Below are positions 9,381 to 17,079 of a stretch of DNA of 64,000 nt, one piece after another (within the stretch, counting starts at the first letter, position 1; each line of letters begins with the position of its first letter). The stretch comes from Fuerstiella sp. (GTDB lineage Bacteria; Planctomycetota; Planctomycetia; Planctomycetales; Planctomycetaceae). Where the stretch lies: NCBI GenBank assembly GCA_029245955.1, contig JAQWOH010000019.1, positions 124,001 through 188,000 of the forward strand. Direction: 5' to 3'. Below the pieces are notes generated by a model, which searched no databases, was not told the origin of the DNA, and worked only from the letters and a program-made list of their open reading frames with translations. A program made the translations under genes and the position numbers.

Positions 9381-10313
9381 TCAGCGAGCAGAAACAGCCT
9401 TCGGCTCTGCTTCATCGGGCAGCAGTATTTCGGTCGTTCGCCCCTTGGCACTCAGAATCGTGTTGGGGCCGACAGCCCCCATTACTGACCGGTCAAATGT
9501 CAGTTCTCGCTCCAATACACGTCCCAGTTTGACGTTGAACATCACTGTCCCCCGAGGCGTTGCCTGCAGCAGCTGGGCCTTGATAGCTGGCGATCTGACT
9601 TTTGATGCGACTGAGGTGGCAAACGTAATGATGGCAACATCACCTTCGACTTCCTTCAATCGGTAGGTCCGGAGCAGTGAAATTTTTCTCATGACACCTT
9701 CTGCGATTCGGACCTCCGGCTGAATATTCACTTTCCAAGTTTGCCCAACGGCGATGGGTTCAGGAGGCAGCGGCATCATGAATCCAGCCTGCCCGCCCTT
9801 GGGGATCTGCTCAACACCCTCGTCAGATACGGGTGTACCCTCAGTCCGCAGCGTAAACGTGGGGGCAGGCCTCATCAACTTTCGAGCGGCTGCACGGAAC
9901 TTGGTCGGCACTTCGGATTCTTTCATGGACGTATCAAAGACTTCCATCGGCTGATCGTCCGATCTCAGTTCCATGCGAACGTACTCAAACTGCATCGACA
10001 CCTGCGCTTCACCCTGCTCGCTGACGTCGCCTACCCGGAACAGCCGCGTTTGTTTCACGGTCGACAAATCGACCTTCGCACCCACTGCTGCGACAGCTTT
10101 TTGAGTGACCCGTTGCTCAGTCTCGTACCGCAGCGTTTCACCTTCCTTGAAGTTGAAACGCAACAAATATTTTTCCACACTGGATGTCGGCGCATCTGCC
10201 GCCGGTTTCTCGACCGCTGAAGGCTTGTCCTGTGCGACCGTATGCGCTGACAGAATGACACAGAAACCATACAGGGCACCGGGAAAGACGCTCAGTCGCA
10301 GCATAATGTTCAT
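9381..10313 (-). CDS. Secreted hypothetical protein, DUF6263-like
   Basis: Protein of 310 aa with an N-terminal signal peptide (LSVFPGALYGFCVILSAHTVAQ) and then a mostly beta-strand, charged sequence beginning YLLRFNFKEGETLRYETEQ. The alternating pattern, the GQTWKV segment and the closing GRTTEILL stretch recall planctomycete DUF6263-type secreted proteins, but I recognise no catalytic motif. The start is fixed by an ideal AGGAGG seven bases before ATG 10313; a frame open further upstream lacks a ribosome site. It is transcribed divergently from xylA. The role is unknown; it could be a periplasmic binding or structural protein. Confidence 0.75.
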   Translation of the reverse strand: MNIMLRLSVFPGALYGFCVILSAHTVAQDKPSAVEKPAADAPTSSVEKYLLRFNFKEGETLRYETEQRVTQKAVAAVGAKVDLSTVKQTRLFRVGDVSEQGEAQVSMQFEYVRMELRSDDQPMEVFDTSMKESEVPTKFRAAARKLMRPAPTFTLRTEGTPVSDEGVEQIPKGGQAGFMMPLPPEPIAVGQTWKVNIQPEVRIAEGVMRKISLLRTYRLKEVEGDVAIITFATSVASKVRSPAIKAQLLQATPRGTVMFNVKLGRVLERELTFDRSVMGAVGPNTILSAKGRTTEILLPDEAEPKAVSAR

Positions 10314-10667
10314 CCGTGAACCTCCTGAAAATCCTTTTCTCTGCAGGGCGGGCAGACTAACACATGATCCGGCCACCAATCGACCCCATTTCAGCACGTC
10401 AGGTCGGGGCAGAAACATATCCATCAGGTCGATTACAAATCGGCAAAAATTGCTGGTATTCCTCGTTTCGCACGGGAACGGCCCGCGGCATCGCCAGGCA
10501 CGCAACAGGATGGGTTCCGCCATCACCCATTTCAGGCAAGCTTGCATACAACGCAGGCAACTGAGTTTATTCCGGCTCAAGCCTCGTTAAACTGCGGTCC
10601 CTTGCGCGATTTCTCAGTCTGCAGCCGGCTGCACTTCTTAAATTATTGCCCTGAAGGTCAATGTTCG
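10314..10667. other. Divergent promoter region of the DUF6263-like gene and xylA
   Basis: A gap of 354 bases between divergent genes. It must carry both promoters. I see the AGGAGG of the minus-strand gene and an AAGGTCA before xylA, but no convincing operator or riboswitch. Confidence 0.5.
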
Positions 10668-11981
10668 ATGAATGAGTTCTTCCCCGATGTCCCGGCGATT
10701 AGCTTTGAAGGCCCCGAGTCCCGAAACCCGCTGGCCTTCAAGTACTACAATCCTGAGGAGGTCATTGAAGGCCGGACCATGAAGGACTGGCTGAGATTCA
10801 GCGTTTGTTACTGGCACACATTTCGGGGCACCGGCGTCGACCCATTCGGTGCACCAACTCTGAATCGTCCGTGGGACGATGGAACAGACTCAGTCGATAA
10901 CGCACTCCGCCGTGTCGACGTGGCATTCGAATTCATCACCAAACTTGGTGTGCCCTACTACTGTTTCCACGACCGTGATGTCGCGCCGGAAGGTACGACT
11001 CTGGCGGAAAGCAACGCCAATCTCGACGCGATCGCGACAAAACTGAAAGAATCGCAGGACGCAACAGGAGTCAAGCTGCTGTGGGGTACGGCCAATCTGT
11101 TTTCTAACCCGCGATTCATGCATGGAGCGGCCACCAGCCCGAACGCCGACGTGTTTGCATACGCTGCTGCTCAGGTCAAGAAAGCCCTCGAAGTGACTCA
11201 CGCGCTTGGTGGTGAAAACTACGTATTCTGGGGTGGTCGTGAAGGCTATATGAACCTGTACAACACGAACATGAAGCGGGAACTGGATCACCTGGCCCAA
11301 TTCATGCACATGGCCAATGATTACGCCAAAGAAATCGGATTCACCGGACAGTTTCTGTTCGAACCAAAACCGAAGGAACCCACTAAGCATCAATATGATT
11401 TCGATGCAGCAGCCTGCCTGAACTTCATTCGGCAGTACGGACTGCTGGACGTGGTTAAGCTCAACATCGAAACCAATCACGCGACTCTGGCTGGCCACAC
11501 CATGATGCATGAACTTGAGTACGCTCGTATTCAGAATGCACTGGGCAGCATTGATGCCAACACCGGCGATCTGCTGCTGGGCTGGGATACGGATCAATTT
11601 CCGACCGACATCTACCTGACAACACAGACGATGCTGGTGATCATGGCTCAGAACGGACTCGGTGCCGGCGGCACAAACTTTGATGCGAAGGTCCGTCGCG
11701 AAAGCATTGACCCGGTCGACCTGTTCCATGCTCACATCGGTGGGATGGATGCGTTTGCCCGTGGCCTGAAAACGGCCGCCCGAATCCGGTCCGATCAGGC
11801 ACTCACTGACGTCGTGCAACAGCGTTACAGCAGTTTCGACGAAGGAATCGGAAAACGTATCGAACAGGGTCATGCGACGTTTGCAGAACTTGAAGCGTAC
11901 ATGACTGAAAAAGGCGAAGCAGACGCCAACCAGAGCGGACGTCAGGAGATGCTGGAAAACCTCATCAACCAGTACATCTGA
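10668..11981 (+). CDS. xylA: Xylose isomerase
   Basis: Interconverts D-xylose and D-xylulose (and glucose/fructose) in the cytoplasm with two divalent metals. Length is 437 aa, matching the 440-aa class II enzymes. The catalytic pair sits exactly at the E. coli positions, His101 and Asp104 in YCFHDRD. Other family signatures are [37 protein letters not shown] and [10 protein letters not shown] (metal ligands). The ATG at 10668 is preceded by AAGGTCA and opens with the usual F-P-x-V-P/x-I-x-F-E-G sequence; frame upstream of it has no homology. No xylulokinase or transporter follows, so it is not part of a complete xyl operon; the next gene starts 7 bases downstream. Confidence 0.97.
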   Translation: MNEFFPDVPAISFEGPESRNPLAFKYYNPEEVIEGRTMKDWLRFSVCYWHTFRGTGVDPFGAPTLNRPWDDGTDSVDNALRRVDVAFEFITKLGVPYYCFHDRDVAPEGTTLAESNANLDAIATKLKESQDATGVKLLWGTANLFSNPRFMHGAATSPNADVFAYAAAQVKKALEVTHALGGENYVFWGGREGYMNLYNTNMKRELDHLAQFMHMANDYAKEIGFTGQFLFEPKPKEPTKHQYDFDAAACLNFIRQYGLLDVVKLNIETNHATLAGHTMMHELEYARIQNALGSIDANTGDLLLGWDTDQFPTDIYLTTQTMLVIMAQNGLGAGGTNFDAKVRRESIDPVDLFHAHIGGMDAFARGLKTAARIRSDQALTDVVQQRYSSFDEGIGKRIEQGHATFAELEAYMTEKGEADANQSGRQEMLENLINQYI

Positions 11982-11988
11982 TGACACC

Positions 11989-13020
11989 ATGACAGAGCCG
12001 GAGGCGTACAAACGGTGTCAGCAGAGCACGAATCGTCTTAGTGCCGCCTGTAACCGGCTCTGGCTGGGCAATCTGCTGGCCATTTTCGGGCTCGGGGCGG
12101 CAACCTTGCTGTCGCTGTTTGCCAGGACTTTCTGGCTTGGTGACCTGGCTGCCAATCTGCGAGTCCAGTTGGTACTTGGCCTCATCGTGACCGCGGTCCT
12201 TACCAGTGCGTGTCGCCAGTGGAGATGGCTGCTGCTGTTGCTCCTGTTATTGACGGTTCATCTGCCATTCTTCGGGTCGCTGATTCAACAGACATCGACA
12301 GACACATCAGAGCCTGCGATCACAGTCACGACAGCCAACGTATTCACGGGCAATACCAACTACGCTGCTGTTGAAGCAGAACTGCGATCTGCGGATGCCG
12401 ATATCATTGCTGTCCTTGAGCTCAGTTCCGATCTGAGAAAGCACCTGGCGAGTACATTTCAGGATGATTATCGGTTTTCGCTGGCGGATTCGCAGGACAA
12501 CGGCAACTTCGGGATTGGTCTGTATTCGCGACACAGTTTTGAATTCGCGAAGCTGACATACTTCAACGACGAATCCATCCAGTCAATCGTCGCCTCGCTG
12601 ACCGTCAAGGGGCGACGGTTTCAACTTGTGGCCACGCACACGTTACCACCGATGGACGAACGCGGATTTAATCATCGCAACAGACACCTTCAGCGACTGG
12701 CAATGGAAGTTCAGCGGCTGCGAAAGCAGGCTCCCGACGTTCCCGTCATCGTCATGGGAGATCTGAATCTGACGCCGTGGTCTCCTTTGTTTGCCGGATT
12801 CGAAAATAGTTCCGGACTTCGACGAGCCAGCCAAGCGTTCGATGCAACTCCTACGTGGTACCGGTACCCGGGGTTTCCATTCGGCCTGGTGCTGGATCAC
12901 GTTTTAACGACAAAAGAACTGCAATGTTCGTCCTGCCGGGTCGGCTCGGACGTTGGTTCTGACCACCGATTCGTCACGGTTGACCTGGGAGTCGCAACAG
13001 GCCGACTGTCGCCGGAGTGA
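11989..13020 (+). CDS. Membrane-anchored endonuclease/exonuclease/phosphatase family protein
   Basis: A 343-aa protein with three hydrophobic segments in the first about 95 residues (around 27-45, 60-75 and 79-95), then an EEP domain. EEP signatures are TTANVFTGN (metal-binding Asn), AVLELSS (catalytic Glu, about 144), VMGDLNLTPWSPLF (Asp/Asn pair) and GSDHRFV near the C-terminus (catalytic Asp-His). This layout matches the YafD/VanJ-like group of membrane phosphodiesterases with an outward-facing catalytic domain. The start is 7 bases after the xylA stop, so the two are probably co-transcribed, though no metabolic link is obvious. The substrate (nucleic acid, lipid phosphate or other) cannot be told from sequence. 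Confidence 0.85.
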   Translation: MTEPEAYKRCQQSTNRLSAACNRLWLGNLLAIFGLGAATLLSLFARTFWLGDLAANLRVQLVLGLIVTAVLTSACRQWRWLLLLLLLLTVHLPFFGSLIQQTSTDTSEPAITVTTANVFTGNTNYAAVEAELRSADADIIAVLELSSDLRKHLASTFQDDYRFSLADSQDNGNFGIGLYSRHSFEFAKLTYFNDESIQSIVASLTVKGRRFQLVATHTLPPMDERGFNHRNRHLQRLAMEVQRLRKQAPDVPVIVMGDLNLTPWSPLFAGFENSSGLRRASQAFDATPTWYRYPGFPFGLVLDHVLTTKELQCSSCRVGSDVGSDHRFVTVDLGVATGRLSPE

Positions 13021-13163
13021 CTTCTCCGATCAGGAGGACAAGGGCGACATCGATTCCGGTACAGGTTCATTCTGCCATTACGACGACAACACCTGTACAG
13101 AAGGTTCCATGGCCTGCGGGAAAGACGTGTCGAAATCCCGTATGTACGCTGCACCGGAAGATA

Positions 13164-13439
13164 TTAAGTCGGCCTGCTGATACCCGGAAAGTCCATTTGC
13201 AACTGCACAACTGCGTCACGGCACCTGAAAAAGGCGTGCAGCACTTTCGGATCACAGTGCGTGCCACACCCCTGATTCAGAATCCGGAAGTACGCATCCA
13301 CGGGAATATCGTTCCCGACAAGCCCGATTGGATACCCCGTGCCGTCCCATCGCTCATGATGTGTCAAAGCAATTCGGTGAACCATCTGCAGAAGCAGAGA
13401 ACGCGTCGTTTCCAGAATCTGTTCAGGGACTCGGAAACG
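13164..13439 (-). pseudogene. HD-GYP domain relic
   Basis: The minus strand encodes ILETTRSLLLQM, then IALTHHERWDGTGYP and GNDIPVDAYFRI, which is the unmistakable core of an HD-GYP cyclic-di-GMP phosphodiesterase. It then jumps directly to LNQGCGTHCDPKVLHAFF, the last helix of the same domain. The intervening about 35-40 residues normally present (VADVFDAL...) are missing in frame, and the frame is closed upstream by a TAA near 13441-13443. The N-terminal HD part and any receiver domain are absent. I therefore call it a decayed gene fragment. It ends at a stop at 13164-13166 about 140 bases past the convergent EEP gene. Confidence 0.65.
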
Positions 13440-13768
13440 AACTTATCGAGTCCGGTCAACAGGTCGGTTGCAGTAAGGGCAGGATCGAATGCCGTGAACG
13501 GCCTGGTCGTCTGCTCAAGTACTACCACTATCGCGCGGCCTGACGACATTTCTCGCTGACTGCAATGTGGCCCCCCCGAGACGAAGGTGTGCGCTCTGCA
13601 TCGCCCGGTGCTTATTCCACGGCTTGTGGTCGCTGTCTCTGGCCGAAGCTCGACTGAAATCGCGATCAGTTCCCACTGCTAACACCTGATTTTCAAAGAG
13701 CTTTGCAGTCGATTTATTTTCTTGACTCTACGGGCACAACCTGGGTATCAAACTGCCCGATTTGATCC

Positions 13769-13792
13769 CCTACCGGGATTCGAACCGACAGG
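13769..13792 (-). other. tRNA T-arm-like hairpin (possible tRNA or att relic)
   Basis: On the minus strand CCTGTCGG, TTCGAATC, CCGGTAGG forms an 8-bp stem (two G-T pairs) around a TTCGAAT loop, as in a tRNA T-arm, followed by GGGATCA. The loop has one base too many, and no anticodon or D arm is found upstream because that sequence is the end of the SASA gene. It may be a remnant of a tRNA 3' end left by an integration event. Between this and the HD-GYP relic the sequence shows no gene. Confidence 0.3.
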
Positions 13793-13809
13793 GTTAAGAA
13801 CACTTAACA

Positions 13810-15069
13810 TCATTTGTCCGTGCGGTGTTCACTGAGCGTCAGTAACGCTTCCGCGAACGCTTGGCCGATCTGGCAGAAGGTCTTTGCTGACCCCAAATAG
13901 TGATAACCCGCATTGGACTTGCCACGTTTGTCGAGCGCAAGTTCTGCGGCGGTGAAGACTTCCTGTTCGTACCTGGCAAGAAATCGCTTAATGTCGTTCG
14001 GCGTCATCTTGCCGTCAGCATTTTCGTGTTTCGCATTCTTTGTTTTTAGCTGGCGGCCCTTCTGTCGAATCTGTCCGCGTTTCTTGTCGATTTCCGCCAG
14101 TCTTTCGTCCCAAAACGGAGACGTCGGGACCGCCACGACATTGCCCCTGAGTTCGGGGATGTCGGCGACCGCTGCCTGGCTGCTGCGGAACGCCAGGTTA
14201 CCTTCATTGGCGTCAGCTCCGGCCACCCCCATGACTCCGATTACGAACGGCATGTCCGGTGCAGACAAGTCCTGTCGTGTATCACGAATGAAGTTGGCGA
14301 ACCATTCAGTGTATTTTGCGAAGCGTGGTACGACGCTGTCGGATTCGACCTCAGGATAGACGTTGCGACCTACCATGTCGTTGAATCCCTGAAACCAGAC
14401 AAAACCAGCCAGCTCGTAGCCGCCCCGTGAATCGTAGTCCGGACACACACGTTTGATATCCTGCAATACAAACTTCACATGATCTATCATCTGCCGGTAT
14501 CTGGCACCGGTCTTCTTCCTTAGTTTTTCTTTTTGCTCTTCGGTTTCAAATTTTCCGCGGGCAATGTCACCATTCGACGGGATGTAGGACCCGGAACTCG
14601 GCGAACGGAAATCCGTATGCAGCGATTGTCCGCCCCAGGCTGTCTTGATGATCAGGATCGGTTCGTCCAAACGTTTTTGCAGCGTGATTCCAAAGGCCAG
14701 TTCGGGGCCGATCTTTTCCCCTGGCTGGTCGTAATCACGGTTTGCCTGACTGCCATAGCCAGTGGTGAGTTGCCCAAAGACTTCACGATTTTCACCGTCG
14801 ATGCGTCCCCGCAGGCCAGTCTGAAAAGAGATCCAGCTATCTTTTATCAGCCGGTGGCTGCCGTCTGCAGTTTTGATTTCCGCCAGTAATGATGCCGTCT
14901 GCGGATCGTCTCCCAGATAGTCCAGAACATCAACGCGTGCATGACCTTCCATGTTGGACTGGCCAGCCAGAATGTAGACCTTGAGTGGCTTCGCGTCAGC
15001 TGCGGCATTCGCGTTGTGTACCGTCGGCATAAGGATGACCAGTCCAATGACTCGCAAAAATCTCTTCAT
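13810..15069 (-). CDS. Sialate O-acetylesterase-like (SASA domain) secreted protein
   Basis: A 419-aa exported carbohydrate esterase of the SGNH type. Following a signal peptide (VIGLVILMPTVHNANA) the SASA domain opens with VYILAGQSNMEGHA, where the Ser of GQSNM is the expected nucleophile. Other conserved pieces are ILIIKTAWGGQSL, FVWFQGFNDM (corresponds to the W-x-Q-G-x-x-D/N block) and a C-terminal NAGYHYLGSAKTFCQIGQAFAEAL containing the catalytic His. A Lys-rich insertion (residues about 335-365) interrupts the later part. Family members deacetylate sialic acids or other acetylated sugars. It is followed upstream on the same strand by an amidase 15 bases away, so the pair may be co-transcribed. 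Confidence 0.88.
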   Translation of the reverse strand: MKRFLRVIGLVILMPTVHNANAAADAKPLKVYILAGQSNMEGHARVDVLDYLGDDPQTASLLAEIKTADGSHRLIKDSWISFQTGLRGRIDGENREVFGQLTTGYGSQANRDYDQPGEKIGPELAFGITLQKRLDEPILIIKTAWGGQSLHTDFRSPSSGSYIPSNGDIARGKFETEEQKEKLRKKTGARYRQMIDHVKFVLQDIKRVCPDYDSRGGYELAGFVWFQGFNDMVGRNVYPEVESDSVVPRFAKYTEWFANFIRDTRQDLSAPDMPFVIGVMGVAGADANEGNLAFRSSQAAVADIPELRGNVVAVPTSPFWDERLAEIDKKRGQIRQKGRQLKTKNAKHENADGKMTPNDIKRFLARYEQEVFTAAELALDKRGKSNAGYHYLGSAKTFCQIGQAFAEALLTLSEHRTDK

Positions 15070-15084
15070 GCTTCTGTGTTTTCG

Positions 15085-16407
15085 TTACGGTTTGCGGGCG
15101 ACATCAGCAATTTTCGATTCACACCATATCGCTGAATCCAGCAAAGTGGAATCGTTCCTGATTCTGCCAACCAGTTGTACGCCAAGCGGCAGGCCATTGG
15201 CGGCACACTGTGTCGGAAACGAAACCGTCGGCAAACCCGTATAGCTCCATGGCGAATTCATAGCCGGACTGCCTGTCGTCGAAAGATCGGGAGCAGTGCC
15301 CGTCGTGGCGGGACAGATCAGAACGTCGACATCGCGAAAACAATTTCCGACCAGTTGCGACAGCTGCTGTTGATGTTGAAGCGCGGCGCTAAAATCCACA
15401 CGAGATGTCGCCGTTCCTCGCTCAATCAGCCCCGCAACGGCGGGTGAGTAATCATCAGGGTCCGCAGCAAAGTGGTCACGATGCGTTTGTGCGGCTTCGA
15501 CGGCCATGATGATGCCGTGCTGCTCCAGGATACTGTCGAAGCTTTCGGGCAGATCGACATCAACAATCTTCGCGCCAGCAGAAGACAGCGTCTCGACAGC
15601 GAATGCGACAGCTGCACAGGCATCATCGTCTGCCAGTTTATCGAATAACCCGTGAATCCGCCCGATACGAGGTGGAAGCCCTGCAGCTGAGTTCCCATGC
15701 GTCTCCTCAGGAAAATCGCGGATCACACTCAGAAGGATCGCAAGGTCAGTTACACAGCGCGCCATGGGACCCGGATGGTCCAGATCTTCTGCAACTGCAA
15801 CAACACCGTTAAGACTGACCGTTCCGAACGAAGGTTTGCAGCCGGCGATTCCGCAATACGTGGAAGGCCGAGTGATGGAGCCACCAGTCTGTGAACCGAT
15901 CGCAGCCAGACACATTCCCGTCGCGACAGCCGCAGCGGACCCACTGGATGAACCGCCGGGAGTGTGTTTCGTATTCCACGGATTGCGGGTCATCGGTGGA
16001 TCAAAACAGGCAAACTGAGTCGTTACTGTTTTTCCCAGAATCACGGCGCCGGCAGCCCGCAACCTTGAGACAACAGGGCAGTCTTCTGTTTTCGGTTCGC
16101 GGGCAGACCACACTTCTGATCCTGCAGCCGTGACATGGCCCGCCACGTCAAAGATATCCTTGATGCCGACTGGAATCCCATGCAACGGTCCTCGATCGTG
16201 CCCCTGTGCCAACTCGCGATCTCGTTCATGAGCCGTCCGGCGTGCAGCGTCACGGTCAACTGAGACCCATGCCTGTATCGACGAATCCCACTCGTCAATA
16301 CAGGCCAGACACCGTCCCACCAGTTCGATGGCGCTGGTTGAGCCGGACCGCAGCGCGGCCGCACATCCGCAGATTGTTTCGTCAGAATGTGGAAATAGAT
16401 GCAGCAT
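15085..16407 (-). CDS. Amidase signature family protein (GatA-like)
   Basis: A 440-aa cytoplasmic amide hydrolase. The Ser-cisSer-Lys triad is visible: Lys in PVGIKDIFD (about residue 83), cis-Ser in the GGSSSGS loop (about 150-156), and the nucleophile in GSQTGGSITRPS (about 176). The rest (GPMARCVTDLAILLSV, then LPTVSFPTQCAANGLPLGVQLVG) follows the standard fold. It is somewhat shorter than true GatA (about 480 aa) and there is no gatB or gatC nearby, so it is likely a generic amidase rather than the aminoacyl-tRNA amidotransferase subunit. I chose ATG 16407; an ATG at 16446 is also possible. Substrate unknown. Confidence 0.87.
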   Translation of the reverse strand: MLHLFPHSDETICGCAAALRSGSTSAIELVGRCLACIDEWDSSIQAWVSVDRDAARRTAHERDRELAQGHDRGPLHGIPVGIKDIFDVAGHVTAAGSEVWSAREPKTEDCPVVSRLRAAGAVILGKTVTTQFACFDPPMTRNPWNTKHTPGGSSSGSAAAVATGMCLAAIGSQTGGSITRPSTYCGIAGCKPSFGTVSLNGVVAVAEDLDHPGPMARCVTDLAILLSVIRDFPEETHGNSAAGLPPRIGRIHGLFDKLADDDACAAVAFAVETLSSAGAKIVDVDLPESFDSILEQHGIIMAVEAAQTHRDHFAADPDDYSPAVAGLIERGTATSRVDFSAALQHQQQLSQLVGNCFRDVDVLICPATTGTAPDLSTTGSPAMNSPWSYTGLPTVSFPTQCAANGLPLGVQLVGRIRNDSTLLDSAIWCESKIADVARKP

Positions 16408-17079
16408 TTGAATCAGCCTACAACAATCGGACGTGGTGGGAATCATTCCAATCGATCGGTCACCGCTGGCGGAACCAGAGTTGGGAATGAGTTTCTAACA
16501 GACACAGCAAATATTGCGCGGCGATATGTGCAGCAGACGCCGATGACCTGACATCCGGCTTCGCAACGTGATTTCCCCAGTGTTTTTGTTGCAAAAAAAT
16601 GTGGCAGACATCATGTATGAAAGACTGTCAGATCGATTACCGCGGCAAGCAATATATCGATAACGAAACATTTGATGCGTGAATCGGCAGGCAACGGCCG
16701 GTGTCCGTCATTTGTTGCGGAATTGCGAACTTTCTCCTGTTGAATGTTGTCGTTTTCGTGTAGGTTACTCGCGCAATGAGCCTTCGAAGTCAGCACAACT
16801 TCGAAATGATTCGGCCTTGTCGGCCGATACAGAATGTCGCGAGCGTTAAGTGGTGGCGAATTCCCCACAAGGCTCGCAGGCGACAGGTCTTCTGAATGTT
16901 CTCTCCGGGTATGCCCGCAAATCGAGAACAACTTGGTGATTGAAGCGGCGTCGCTGTCTGTGCTTTTATTACACGATGCGTACGCCCCAATCGCGGTTTC
17001 GCCAGTTTGACGAGACGCATACACCACCTTCGTAGACCGCAGGTGGTGATCCTGTATTTACCGGAAGAACCTGATCCCG
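16408..17079. other. Long intergenic region, probably the helicase 5' leader
   Basis: 672 bases between divergent genes with no credible coding sequence. On the plus strand two hairpins follow each other closely: TTCGAAGT/ACTTCGAA (16783-16805, loop 7) and TCGGCC/GGCCGA (16811-16827, loop 5). They lie about 250-300 bases before the helicase start. Long structured leaders are typical of cold-inducible DEAD-box RNA helicase genes, so this may be a regulatory 5' UTR; that is inference. Confidence 0.45.
16783..16827 (+). promoter_or_regulatory. Two adjacent hairpins in the helicase leader
   Basis: The first hairpin has an 8-bp perfect stem (TTCGAAGT with ACTTCGAA, loop CAGCACA). Five bases later a 6-bp GC-rich stem follows (TCGGCC with GGCCGA, loop TTGTC). 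There is no T-run, so they are not intrinsic terminators. Candidate RNA structure or protein-binding sites. Confidence 0.4.

Noticed and set aside
10890..12011. 373-residue open frame on the minus strand opposite xylA
   Set aside because: It lies fully antisense to a certain gene, has no recognisable motif, and arises from codon bias of xylA.
13769..13792. A complete tRNA gene
   Set aside because: Only a T-arm-like hairpin with an eight-base loop is present; no anticodon, D-arm or acceptor pairing can be found upstream.
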